DNA from: Nymphaea colorata | Taxonomy: Eukaryota; Streptophyta; Magnoliopsida; Nymphaeales; Nymphaeaceae | Assembly: GCF_008831285.2 (NCBI RefSeq) | Contig: NC_045138.2 | Coordinates: 13,094,571 to 13,158,570, forward strand | Direction of reading: 5' to 3' | Length of the DNA: 64,000 nt | Shown here: piece after piece, positions 37,933-49,377 of the stretch | Position numbering within the stretch: position 1 is the first letter of the stretch | How the letters are laid out: each line of letters begins with the position of its first letter | Translations under genes and position numbers: made by a program | The notes under the pieces: generated by a model | What the model was told of the DNA's origin: nothing | What the model saw: only the letters and a program-made list of their open reading frames with translations | Databases searched by the model: none

Positions 37933-38700
37933 CTGCTGTCGATCTATAGCGGTGATGGTTTGCGTCGAAATTGTACCGGTGACATCTCTCACCGTTGTAA
38001 ATCTATAGTGGTGATCGACTTGAAAATGGTCATTTGTGATTAAAAACGGATATGAATATTTGATCAAGGGTCAGAAATGGTAAATCTGATTCATTCTAAT
38101 CCATTGAGTGCGATGGAATTGAACCAACTTCACTCAATCTCTCTCTAGAGATCAATTTTCTGCTATTCTCTTCTCTAAAAGGTCTCCCTAATTTTGCTTC
38201 TAGTCTCATATCCCCCTATGAATGAATCCAATCATATAAACCACATTAAACTTTATTGTGACACAACTTTGATGAGGTATGAGATGCCTTTCATCACATT
38301 CATTGATTTTACAAGCGCGAAATTTCAAACAAAACGAATAAACATCAATAAACTTGGACACACACAAAGGCTCTTGCATTTCTAGCAAAAGCGCATCTAT
38401 CAAATTGACAAGACAATGCACGTTTAAAATTTTGATTAGGCAACCCCCTGAGAAGGCTCGATGGGGCAAAGAAGGAGAAGAAAATCAAAGGGAGGAAAGG
38501 CAAAAACCAAAGCTGATCTTCATATTGAACAGCAAGGCAAACCCAACAATGACATAAAAAATTGCATATGTCATAGAATAAATGAAAACAAAGACACATA
38601 TAGGGCGGTGTACAGTACCTTATTTACATAATCAGGTAGGAGTCCAGCTCATAAATGTATAAAACTGGCCATGGAAGTAGAAACTAGTAGAGAATTTTAG

Positions 38701-38794
38701 GGAAATGCAAGCAAGCTATTGAACAGCCAAAGAAGCTAGTAGAGAAGTTTGCATTATTGTGCCTTTGGCTGTTCAACAGCTTGCTTGCATTTCC
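38701..38794 (+). other. Foldback: 32-bp arms, 30-nt loop, in S3 copy A
   Basis: The left arm 38701-38732 begins GGAAATGCAAGCAAGCT. The right arm 38763-38794 ends GCTTGCTTGCATTTCC and is its reverse complement with a single mismatch (A opposite C). The 30-nt loop contains GCTAGTAGAGAAGTTTGCAT. An RNA of either strand would form a stable hairpin of microRNA-precursor size. Copy B has the same structure (50137-50168 and 50199-50230) with a few more mismatches. In copy C the whole foldback is missing. Confidence 0.8.
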
Positions 38795-39187
38795 TTAGTT
38801 TCATTTGAAAGTACATGTGACAAAACATCACATATAAGAACAACCAACGGAAACAGAAAAACTTAGCCATGTAGCAACTGTAAAATTATTTATTGTAAAG
38901 CCAATTATAGTGTGCAATTTTATAACTTTCTAAAAATAAAAAAGGAATGACAAGCGAATGGAATATTATGAACAGTCAGAACCGCAAGGCGCCATCAAGA
39001 TGCATACCTCAGCAACACTGATTTTTGTCTGGCCCAAGAAACATAGCCTTCTAGATCAACTTCAACACTTAAGTTCATAATAACGGTACAAATATAGGAG
39101 AATATGTCAATCACAAAGTTTGTTATCAAATTGTTGAGTACACATCCCACAACCCATACCTCCAAACAACTTGTGACAAATCACATG

Positions 39188-39213
39188 ATATATATATATA
39201 TATATATATATAT
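39188..39213. repeat. TA microsatellite in S3 copy A
   Basis: About 13 TA units after TCACATGA. The homologous site has about 8 units in copy B (50624-50639) and about 24 in copy C (54828-54876), so the locus is length-variable between copies. Confidence 0.9.
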
Positions 39214-39599
39214 TTTCATATTCCAATGCTAAACATGACAATAGCAGGACAGGAAAATATGAACTTAACCCATTGAATGTAACTCACTTTAAAAACAAGT
39301 TTCTTTTGCGGCTGTTTTATGCCATTTCTTACTTTTAAAAAGACCTTTTAATTGTTTTTTAAATTGAACAGTTATTTACTATTTTGATGGGGAGCCCATA
39401 ACGACCGAATAAAATTCAAATTGAAATAAAAAACAAAAAATCCCTGCCCATTATACGTGAGATAAACAAAACGCTGGTTGGGGCAAATCGAATTTCTTTT
39501 TTCCTGCCCATTAAACCTGAGTTGAAGAATATGTCCGTTGCTCGATTTTCCCGTAATCATATTTCCAGAAATTTCGGATCAGCTTTCCTATTCGATGAA

Positions 39600-39960
39600 A
39601 AAGCCCGTTAGGGCTGGCATGGTGAGCATCGGCTTCTGCCGCACCGGCCGTCCTCCTCCTTGCAGCTTCCTTCATCGCAGCTCCCTCCTCTAGCCCTGCA
39701 GCTTCGTGGGTGAGCGGAACGGCGTTGGCGGTAAACAGTTTTCGTCTGGCGACATCTGGTCCGTGTGCCGGCCGCCGTGAAGGTCTTCAAAGCTCGTCCG
39801 GAAGCCTTCTTCAAAAGGGACTGGTTAAGAAGGCACTGGAGTTCTTCGTGTTCTGCGAAGCTTTTGTTCCTCGCATCGTCTTCTCAACCAACCGAAAGCT
39901 TTGAGATTTTCACCAACTGCAGGTTCCTCTCCCCCCCCCCTCTCTCTCTCTCTCCTGCGA
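39600..39960 (+). promoter_or_regulatory. Possible promoter-proximal region and 5' leader
   Basis: A GC-rich stretch (CCCGTTAGGGCTGGCATGGT to GTCCGGAAGCCTTCTTCAAA) is followed by a C/T-rich tract (CCTCTCCCCCCCCCCTCTCT) near 39928-39955, the kind of sequence common in plant 5' leaders. A short coding-like read (VKVFKARPEAFFKRDW) crosses it without an ATG in frame. The left half is shared with S3 copy B. No downstream exon was identified, so the role is a guess. Confidence 0.25.
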
Positions 39961-41139
39961 TGAATTAGATTGATTGTCTTCTGTCTCTCTATTTCCTTGT
40001 CCTGTTTCTCCTTTCTTACCTTGTTCTGGTTGGATAGATTTGAGCGACCTTTTCCTCGCTTTCATCTTGGAAGTTGAGGGTCTTCTTTTCCTGCCTCTGG
40101 TTGCTGATCATTTTAATCCATGGGCATCCGGTTTTTTTTTTTTTTGTTTCGCGAGGTTGAGATTCCCTGATTTCCTTTGTTCTTTTTTTTGTTTTGTTTT
40201 GCACGGTCGTGTTTTTTAAGGGCTTTTATTTTTTCTGACCCGAGAATGTTGTTTTTCCTTTTCTGGCGACCGTTACGGGCTTACACTTTGTTCCAGGAAT
40301 GGAACCCCACAAGGTTTTGTTTTAATAGAAATTGGCAGAAGAACATGGTTTGGCAGTGTCTCAGACATGAGGGGATAAGCCGTGTTTTTCCATGCTTCAA
40401 GCACTGTTACAAGGGCGATTCCTAAATCGCAAACGCAGGCTGTTTTATGGTGAAATTGAGTAATTTTATGAGAAATTTTCACATTGAAGGTGTGGTTAGG
40501 AGCTTGGCAGCACACTTGATATGTTTTCTTGTTTCAAGTTCTGTTTTGCGTTCTCACGGTCTTCAAACTGTGATACTGCAGTGTAGCTGGAAGTTTGTCT
40601 CTGTATTAGAAGTGGTGTTGCATTGTTTTATGTGATATAAATGAGGGGGTCTGACTGACAGGATTTGTTTACATGCTCATCTTCTGAAACATCACCTTGA
40701 CAGTAGTTTCGGTTACATTCTTCACTTCAGTATGGTCTGAGTCGTAGCTGCTGTTTTCTAATACCTTCCTGTTAGTGTATTTCTGCTACTGAGAAGACCA
40801 CTTCAATACTCGACAAGGATAAGCTTGCAGACTGCTCTTATGCTAGATCTTTCATATGTGTGTGTATGTAGATCTTGTGTTTGCCATTGTAAGAAAGCTT
40901 TTTCCACAACTTTTGTTGTGATCCAATTATATTTTTCATTCTTTATTTTCTTGGTGACTTGGCATTAGTGCCTTTCATTGAGTTTCAATTTAGGTTTACA
41001 TGTCATTATTGTGACTCACATTTTTGTGGTATTAGAGCTCTGGCTTGGGCTTTGATTTGCTGATTGTGGATACAACTTTTTAGTTGGTTCATAAATGTGG
41101 TGTTCACCAACTATTCGTGAAATTATTGAAGTTACAAGT
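39961..41139. other. Non-coding stretch, no gene seen
   Basis: T-rich sequence resembling a first intron. A run of 14 T occurs near 40132-40145. No domain-bearing frame. Confidence 0.4.
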
Positions 41140-42570
41140 TGTCGGTGGGCCAAACTTTTGTGCAATCCAAACCTAGTCGTTTGTTTAGGGAGAGAATGTG
41201 CTTTACCCAATTGTTTGAAACTTCCAATTAGTTGAGGACCTGACACTTATGAGAACTTTTCACCCTTAAACCAACATTTTGTGTAGAATGCCCTACTTTT
41301 ATAGGAGAGCTGATGTAGTTCATTCTTCTTCCCAACAAATCCATCTGGTTTCATAGACACTCCTCTCATAGTGGCAGAAGAGAGTTTCTACTTCTAGGTG
41401 ATATACCATTTGATGTCAAGAAGTTTTTTGAAAGTGAAAATTTTTAATTTTACCTAAAAACATTTTAAAAGTGTTTTCTCACCTAATGATATACCTTCAT
41501 CTTATTCTTACTACCTCATCGAGTAGAAGGAAAAAATTTCAAGTTTTTGATGCCAATCATTAGAAGAGGAAATCTTCAAAGATCCTGGATATGAGCAGTG
41601 AAGAAAGAAAAATTCAATGAAACTGAGAAAGTCAAGACTATGAAAGGCTATTGACTTAAGTGATCAAGCGTCTGCAAGGATTTATCAGGAAAATATCTTA
41701 GGAGAGAAGCCATAATGCCTTTTAAAATATTGGCAGGTAGCAAAATGAGAGTTGAGAGATGGGCTCGGGGCTTGTGTGGTCGTTCCTCTGGGTCAGTAAT
41801 CGAGAGTACCGGGTAGGCATAAAGGTGATTTATGTCTATACCGCGAAGATGAAGACTTATGAACTTTTGACATGTTGAAAACCCGCAAGGTGAAACGGGT
41901 TGGATACATGAAAAAACTACACATAACCACTAAAGTGGTGGAGCTCCGTAGTAGCCTTTGGGGTGGTGAGGGATTCCCTCAAAGGTGAAGGTCGGCCTAA
42001 AGAAAAAAATCAAAAGCAAAAAAAAAAAAAAACGAAGGGGCAAAAAGCCTATTGCAAAAAAAAAAAGGAAAAAAAAAAGGTGGCTTCTAAGATATGAATG
42101 GCATGAAGGCTGAACTCCTAGGAATTGAATGTGACAGTCTTTTGTGGATGCACGAGTCTTGAGTCAATAGCCATTCCTCTTTTTGACTTTCTAAGATGTT
42201 GAGGATGATTCTTTGACTTTCTAAGATGTTGAGGATGATTCTTTTATGTTCATATTTTGAAAATTTAAAGATTTTCCTTTCTAGAGATTCAACAACATTG
42301 ATGCGAAATGAATCCTACTGCTTGTACAATATTGAAGGTAAATGAAGGACATATCATTTGCACAACGAGCACTCAAGCTTATGATTTAAATCGATGATTA
42401 AATGAGTTGTTTCAAAATAAAAACTTGACATCTTTTGTTATGTTTCCTAGCTTCTTGGACCTGTGAGGAACTCCCAACTCCTCTTTGTTCTTGAAAGATG
42501 TCTACCAAAACGGCTACCCAGCAAACCTATTCCATTCATATCGAGTGTAATGAATTTCCTATCGTGTGTT
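41140..42570 (+). repeat. Dispersed repeat R1, copy 3
   Basis: Parallels copy 1 throughout: GATATACCATTTGATGTCAA, GATGGGCTCGGGGCTTGTGT, ATCGAGAGTACCGGGTAGGC, TAGCCTTTGGGGTGGTGAGG, then an A-rich tract (42000-42080). It contains a private 33-bp tandem duplication (GACTTTCTAAGATGTTGAGG, about 42185-42243). Confidence 0.8.
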
Positions 42571-44900
42571 TGCAGTGTTAGCTGGGCAATGACTTGCATA
42601 AAGATGGTTAAACAGTTGTTTGTTTGTGTTTTTTGTTTATTGGGTTGTCATAATTTGGTAGGAAACCAACTCTATGCCTGTACATTTGAGAGCTTGAAAA
42701 CCACACCCAAAACACCAGAAATCTCCTCAGAGATAGTGTTGTTGTTGTAAACTTCTATTTCCAAAATTGTGGATGTTTAGGTGACTTCAACCTTTGACAA
42801 TTGATTTGTTTTGCTTCCCAAGACCGATTATCCCTTGGGTTTAGCTTATTTGATTGCAGGGAATCTGATTTGACCCAGTGGTTGCAAATTTATATTGAAA
42901 TGAAGAATTTTTGCTATAAATTCATGAGAAAATTGCATATAAATGAAGAATTTTTGCTATAAATTCATGAGAAAATTGCATATATGTGCAGAAATTAGAT
43001 TGCTTGCAGCAACCTGACAAGTTTCTAGTAGTCAATTAGTTTGTCTTTTACCTGAATTTGTGATCTCAGTTCTGCTAGTGTATGCATGAGACAACTTAAG
43101 TCAGAGTCATGTACACTTAAAGCAGTCTTTCAAATTTGTTGATATTCAGTTGCCGTTTACCATAGTCCAATTAGTTTAGAGAGTTACAGACTCTATAATT
43201 AAAGCGTTTATCAGTTTATCTTAGAGCTCTTACATTTTTTTCCAAGTCTCATTCATTTGTTTCCAAGTTGGTGATCAAAAGAAACTTTTGAAGAAATTAA
43301 AGGGCGGATGCATCCAGAGAATCTTGCATTTTTTGTCTATCTTCGTACATGTTTGGCGTCTAGAGAATTGTGCATTTTTGAGTCCGTTTTAGTATCTGTT
43401 TGTTCCCCATATTTGATACGGACTTGCCACTTATTGGAAAATTTAAAATTTGGTGTATGGTTTTCTCTGGTTTTTATGAAGAATATCATTTTAAAGAGAT
43501 TTAACATAAAAACCACACCAAATTTTTGTCGACATTGCCAGGGCATGGAGAAAGTATACCAAAATTACTTTTGTTGCCTCTTAGGTAGAATCTGCAACAT
43601 TGTTTAGTATTCAAGCGGAATCCTTCTCATTAACCTTGTAGCCATTAGTGGAAATCTTTGTACACTTTGTACTATTGCCTGCTTTGTTGATTTGGTTTTT
43701 CCTTTTTCTTTTGTTTTTGTGTGCGTGTGGGTGAGAGAGATTTTATATCTGGTAGAGTTCAACTTAGTTAGTGAATGTAGGATTATTTCTTCATTTTCTT
43801 GGTGTGTTTTTATTCCAACCTTTTTGGCTTGAGTTGTTGAATTATTGAGCTTAAAGTGCAAGGAGGAGAGATTAGACAAGTAGGGATAGAGTAGAAGTCT
43901 ACTTGTGTTTGATGGTTTAATTGAGTGTTTATTTCTTGATTTTATTGCGGCTCAACAGTGATGGTTTGTGGAAGAACAAGATCTTGCGAAGCTGGGATCC
44001 TAAAGTTACTTGCTTGAAAAAGAAAACTGAACTTTTTTCATACCTTACTGTAAATGAGAAAAAGAAGGGTAGCACTGTTTGTGAATAATGTGTTATTTAC
44101 TGAACTTGCGTAGATAGTGAATAATGGGCGGTTCTTTTTTCCTTACTGCAGTTACAGTGGGTCTATATGTTGATGAGGCGTCAAGAATAATTTCAAGCCA
44201 GCTTCAGTGTATAGTAGTAAACTTTGCGCCCTAACTGAATTTGACATGTTTACCCTAAGCCAAGGCCACCTTGGTTGAACAGGTATTTGGCAGTTAGGTG
44301 GTATTGCAGACTTAAAAGCTAGAGATTAAATTGTGACGCCGAGCTTGCAAGGTTAGAGGCATTTTCAAGTGGATTGTCACTGGCCTTTTATCATTTTCCA
44401 GATATCCTTTCCTTGTTCTGCATGGGTTCTTGCAGTTGCACAGGCCATTAAATTTTCGGAGTTGAGGTTAGGATCTAGACAACAAGGCACAAGAAAATCC
44501 TTGAGCATTAGGGATACCTTGCAATTCTACATGCTTTTCTGAAAAGCATTACTCAGTAACCCTATTATAGTTGTATAGTTGTACCGCTCTTCCTCAGGTT
44601 AATAGATTTGGGTTTTTGGTTAATCCACAATGCATATGTCACACTTTCCTTTCACCAATGATATCTGCTCAATTGTTCCTTGAAGACGACTGGGCTTTCA
44701 AACTTCAAATATAAACTAAGCTGTTCTTATATGGTGCAGGTTGCTTATCCTCTTCCACAACGTGTTTGGTCTGCTGCTTTGGCGGATCTGAAACACACTC
44801 CCCCCTCAAATAGCTTCAGTTTTAATAGCCTAATACTGTAATGATTTCATGATTTCACAGAGTAGAATACTAATAATGCTGACCCACAGGTGATCCTAAT
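42571..44900. other. Non-coding stretch with a 43-bp tandem duplication
   Basis: Intron-like T-rich DNA. AAATGAAGAATTTTTGCTAT and the rest of a 43-bp unit occur at 42898-42940 and 42941-42983. Near 44740 an acceptor-like GGTGCAG is followed by a frame reading VAYPLPQRVWSAALADLKHT. It looks like a possible exon, but I recognise no family and find no neighbour in phase. Confidence 0.4.
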
Positions 44901-46377
44901 GCAGCCCAGCAAATTACCTTTATATCTTCACTTAGAATGTGATGTAAAGGTTCGGTCAAAGACTAAATAATTGGATCTCCAATGAGTAAAAAGATAAAAG
45001 ACAAGAAAGAGAGCAGTAGTAGGGGCATGGTGGTCAACATGGGCAAAATGTGATGGCTGATAAACTTGCAGTAAATAGTTTGGCAGAAGGCTTGTGCCTG
45101 GGAAGGCGAGTAAGCTGTTTCTCGGTGGCAAGGGAGACTCACTGGTCATTGGGATGCACATTGCCTAGTTGACGCAATCCATTGATAGTTGAAACCCGTG
45201 AAGAAGTCCATGGACCAGGTGACAGATTGTAGGGCAGCCTGTGAATGGAAGGTGAGTGGTTTATTATATCAGGATCAGTAGCATGGATTTATTTTGAAAT
45301 AATAGATTTGATGTTCACTTGCACCTCCAGCATGACTTTTTTATTTTTTTGCTGTATTATAGCAGACTGCCTAGTAAAGAATTCTTGTGACACAGGACTC
45401 TGGACATGCCTTAGAATGCCCAATTTAACCAATAGGCACACATACATTATGAATCCCCAAATTATGCTAGAGGTTTTATTGCTTGAACTGTTTTACCATT
45501 CTAAAAAGGACCAATGCATTCCTGCTTGATGTTGTTGGCCGCATCTTTGAGAGGTACGCTTTGTTCATGGGTTCAGGAGATCAATTCATGCTCTTAAGAA
45601 TGCTAGCAGAATTAGTCCTTTGGTGGACAAGGGGCCTCAGAAGTGTCTTGCAAAACAGTCATTTTGAATACAACATGCATGTGTGGTATTGTCCTTTTTT
45701 TTTTTTTTTGGTTTATTCTGTAGAAAAAGAACGGGACAACGAAGCTGGAGGTAGGAACTGGAAGTCTGGAACTATATTGGTGCACTGCACTAGATGAATG
45801 GCTGAAGGTGCTTTCTCTCTCTCTTTCTCTTTTCTCTCTCTCTTTTATGATACTCATTCGTGGGTTTAGGATGTGGGCAATTGTAGAGTAGCCATGTTAA
45901 ATTTTCAATCACCCTCCTCCTCACCCTAATTCTTCCTGCACTTTAGTCACAGCAACAAGTTCAACAGTCTCCCAGGGGATATAGAGAAAACATACCCCTA
46001 CCCGCCTAAGGAGGTATTTCACTTAGCTGGATCTCTGGAGATGAGCCCTAACTAGGGAATTTTAGTTTGCCAAAGGGTTTCCCTTTCTGTAGTGCATTTG
46101 GAAGAACCGAAAATTAGATGGTTCAAGTAGTTTGTCTCTTGGTCTTGGTCAAGGTGACAACAGTCTAGATTTGGCCCTTCAACTTAGATTATAATATTGA
46201 ACAACCACAATTGTGGGGGCGTACCTGATGAAATTCACATTGAAGTACAGGCAGCTAAGCCACAGTTGTTGTTGGCCTTTTCAACGGGAGAGAGTTAGGA
46301 GTCTTTTTCGGAAATTCTTTGATGTTGCTTATGACAAAATACAGAAGTTGGAAGTTGGTTTAACTGTCAAAGTGTTT
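44901..46377. other. Non-coding stretch; source-like copy of a segment inverted at 51.2 kb
   Basis: The segment at about 45500-45663 (GGACCAATGCATTCCTGCTT through GTGTCTTGCAAAACAGTCAT) occurs as a reverse complement at about 51195-51350. The rest has no recognisable gene. CT-rich runs lie near 45811-45845 and poly-T near 45696-45710. Confidence 0.5.
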
Positions 46378-46385
46378 TGGCATTG

Positions 46386-46432
<47 letters not shown>

Positions 46433-46510
46433 GGTCAAGGACACCACAAACATTGGGAGTCTGGCGAGGGAGAACCCTAATTGGGGATTAGGGCTGATGA
46501 GCGTGCGTAG
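46378..46510. repeat. S1 tail fragment carrying an expanded TA microsatellite
   Basis: The sequence GGCATTGGGTAT followed by a TA tract (46388-46432, interrupted by one TG), then ATGGTCAAGGACACCACAAA, GAACCCTAATTGGGGATTAG, matches the S1 tails at about 47774-47910 and 53276-53390. In those copies the same place reads GGCATTGGGTATAAAATT and TATATATGG without expansion. Confidence 0.65.
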
Positions 46511-46887
46511 CGGTGGGTACAACTGGTAGTGGCTAACAACTGGTATCTCCTTCAGCCATAATATGAAATTCCTCATAGCTGTATGGCCATGCCCTCGCGA
46601 GTTTTGGGCTATGGCTCCGGTGGCAGCTCTTCCTCTTCCTCGTCTAGGAGTGTTATGAGAGGTTGTGTCTAGGAGTGTTATGAGAGGTTGTGCCGGTATT
46701 TTTTAGGAGTAAGAGGGAGGCGTCTTCACAATAGATGGTTCTTTTCATCCGTTGAACGTTGAAAGAGGGAGGCATCTTACACCTGAGGGATGCTAAGGAT
46801 TACAGTCGCTGCTTATAGAAAATCGGGCATGGATAGGTTTGAAGGATTGGTTGATGAATGCTTTGTTAATTGTAGGGAAGTCAAAGG

Positions 46888-48350
46888 AGGATGCTTGTGG
46901 GTAGAGAAAAAAAAAGACGGGAGTGTCACATCCCTGCTAGCAGTGTTGCATCAATATACCCCAAGCTTTAAGCTTTTAGGGGGGGTTTTAGGGGGGGTTG
47001 CACCTTCAGATCTTTGCAGCTGTCATGGTAGCTTGAACAGGCATTGTTGATAAAAGGGAGACAAAGTTAAGAATGATCCAGGCAGAATTGGAGAGGGGGC
47101 ATGTAGGTGACCGAATGGTATCTGTCGGAGGGGGGGAACGAGAAGCCTATAATAAATCCAAAAAGAAATGAATGATGCATTCTCTGTGATAGTATGATCA
47201 TGATCACATGTTCCTCGGAGTACTAAGCAGGTAGAGGGGCATATATCACAATTCAGGCATTTCCAAACCTTTAAAGATAAAGTGAAGAGATTGCTCAGGC
47301 TTGAAGGAATGATGAGCACCTTTCTTAATCTCCTGAGAGGCACACCTTGTTGATGACCCATTTCCAACCAGTCACAACTCGTCTCACGAGCACTTTGAAG
47401 TTAATTTCAAGGTTAGGCTAACATTGATTGAAATTGTCAGAAAATTTAAGAAATATCCTTTTAACAAAGATGTTGTTCTTAGTGCCGGAAAGGGTAACTA
47501 TACAATTAGGAAGCGGCTGTTGAAGTTGTAGAGAGGGGAAAAGATTTTGCCATATTGCATATTCATTCCAGTGGGCCGGGCCGCACTATGATGGGGCTAC
47601 CCTGGTCACATTGCTTGAGAAGATCTGCAAAACAAACACAGTCAAGAAGTCAATGCACTGTGGGGGCCTGGACTGCATCTCCTGGCTCAATGGAAGGCTC
47701 TTCTCGTACAACAACCATTTTTCTTTACAACCATTTATCTTTACACGTTGAGGAGAAAGTGGTTTTTAGGCATTGGGTATAAAATTGGATAGGATCCCCA
47801 AGAGACTGATCTAGTAGTGCTTATATATGGATGGTCTAAGGACCACCACTAACATTGAGGGTCTGGCCAGGCCCTCTGGCCATGGATAACCCTAATCAGG
47901 GATTAGGGGTTCGAAGGGGGGACTCTTGTTAGGGGTGGCTGACACAAAGCCTTTCCAATAATTAGGTGTTTGGATTCACCTACCTAATATTGTTAGGTTT
48001 TTAAGTTGACAATTTTGGATCAAAGGAAATTATCTTGAAATGTGCATTGGGTAACAACCAACCCCAATGTGATAACTCGGATGAAGGCAATTTGAATTCC
48101 AACCATCTTTTTCGAGATTCAGCTGTTGTTTTGATTGCAAACGACTTCCCCCAACAAACTAACTTCATTCTATGTTGGCACTTGGAGAATCCGTCCATTC
48201 TATGTTGCTAAGTTGACATATCCTGCTCAGGACAGTGCTTGCTTGCTGTTATCTGAAGTGATGATTTTGACAAGAAAATTTTTAGAGTAGGATTTTAGAT
48301 TGTTTCTCTCGGTACTTTAACTTGGAGACTGAAGGACGGAAGTAAATTCC
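46888..48350 (+). repeat. S1 module, copy 2 (extended)
   Basis: It starts GATGCTTGTGGGTAGAGAAA and aligns with copy 1 up to GGTTAGGCTA (about 47420), then continues with sequence shared only with copy 3: AACATTGATTGAAATTG, CTTGAGAAGATCTGCAAAAC, GTCAATGCACTGTGGGGGCC, GGTGTTTGGATTCACCTACC and ATTTTGGATCAAAGGAAATT. Compared with copy 3 it lacks about 300 bp between CAAAACAAACACAG and GTCAATGCACTGTG. No protein is recognised. Confidence 0.75.
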
Positions 48351-49377
48351 TTTCATTTGTGTTGTCAACAAAAAGTAAAGTTTGAATGCACAGCATTCCC
48401 TGGAGAAACACAGCTGTTATTTTCTCTTTGATTCCTCTTTCCACCAGTCCTTAAACCCAATATCCCCAGACTGCAAGGATGAGATAGAAAGCTTCGTTCA
48501 AGAATTCATTCGGTCGTAAATGAAACCGTTTTCTTTGGTTCGGGAAGCAGTTGGATCCACATTTCAGGTATAAAGACTCAAAAGCTTTCTCAGTTCATCA
48601 GTTAAAGTGGAAACTTCTTCAAGGAGCACTACTTGTTGAAGCCCAGTATGGGCCACCGAAGTCCAATTAGATAGAGAAAAGCATTTTCGTTTTGTTACTA
48701 TTTTGAGTCATATGAAACGAGTTGCCACACCAAGCTGACAGTGCAGTAATGTCATGCCCAGACCTCGTTACAGCCGTGGAATAAGATGAAGGAAAGCCTT
48801 TTTGGCCTTTAACTAGCAACTTAAGGCAAAACGTACCACAAAAATTTAATTATTGTATATATGCTATATTTTGCCTCAAATAACTGGAAATTTTAATGCG
48901 TGGAAAAAGGTTCTCTTTCTTGGAAGCGTTTTATTTTAATCAGAATCTTTTCATAGATTTTATTACAAAAACTGATTTTATTTAATTTATAAACCAAAAG
49001 GTGAGCCAAAAGAATTTTCCTTAAAAATATATTTCTTTAAGAAAATTGAACTCAGCTGTATAATCACATTTTGTTAGGTATTTAACTTTGAAAATTTTGG
49101 ATCAAAGGAAATTACGGGTGACAATGAAGGGTTTAAACCCCAACGCTTGCAATTTGAACTCCAGGCATCTTTTTTGAGATTCGCCTGTTGTTTTGATTGC
49201 CACCAGTCCTCCCCAAACTACTCATTGCAGCGAATACAGGCACCGCCGTAAGTCGATGCCGGTGATGGACGCCATCGGAATTGGTTTTTGCGGTGATTGA
49301 ATTCACCTCTGTATGGGATCTCGACCGGTAATTTGTGCCGCCGCTATTTTGCACAAGTTATAGCGGTGATGGAATTC
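48351..49377. other. Link between S1 copy 2 and S3 copy B
   Basis: Non-coding. The segment at about 49070-49225 is a second, diverged copy of the S1 piece at about 47990-48160 (ATTTTGGATCAAAGGAAATT, GAGATTC, CTGTTGTTTTGATTGC). From about 49230 GCGGTGAT-type motifs begin: TGCCGGTGATGGACGCCATC, TTTTTGCGGTGATTGAATTC and GTTATAGCGGTGATGGAATT. Confidence 0.6.

Larger units (their letters stand above)
37933..39742 (+). repeat. S3 module, copy A
   Basis: About 1.8 kb, nearly identical by eye to 49378-51194 and related to 54010-55265. It begins at ACTGCTGTCGATCTATAGCG and carries TATAGCGGTGATGG and TATAGTGGTGATCGAC motifs. It continues through TCTCATATCCCCCTATGAAT, a foldback (38701-38794) and a TA microsatellite (39188-39213). 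It ends in a GC-rich CTGCAGCTTCGTGGGTGAGC tract where similarity to copy B stops at AAACAGTTTTC. The GCGGTGAT-rich end resembles the subterminal repeats of plant CACTA-type elements, but CACTA termini and target-site duplications were not found, so the class is inference. Confidence 0.85.

Noticed and set aside
38701-38794. Calling the S3 foldback a MIR gene
   Set aside because: Hairpin shape alone is not enough. Without small-RNA data it could be a simple inverted duplication, so it is listed as a foldback only.
23400-42570. R1 copies 1 and 3 as the two LTRs of one 19-kb element
   Set aside because: The copies are too diverged, the inverted third copy and unrelated repeats lie between them, and no retroviral-type protein domains occur in the interval.
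47900-47915. GGTTCGAA-like strings considered as tRNA B boxes
   Set aside because: No A box at the right distance and no cloverleaf could be drawn. The same string belongs to the S1 repeat.
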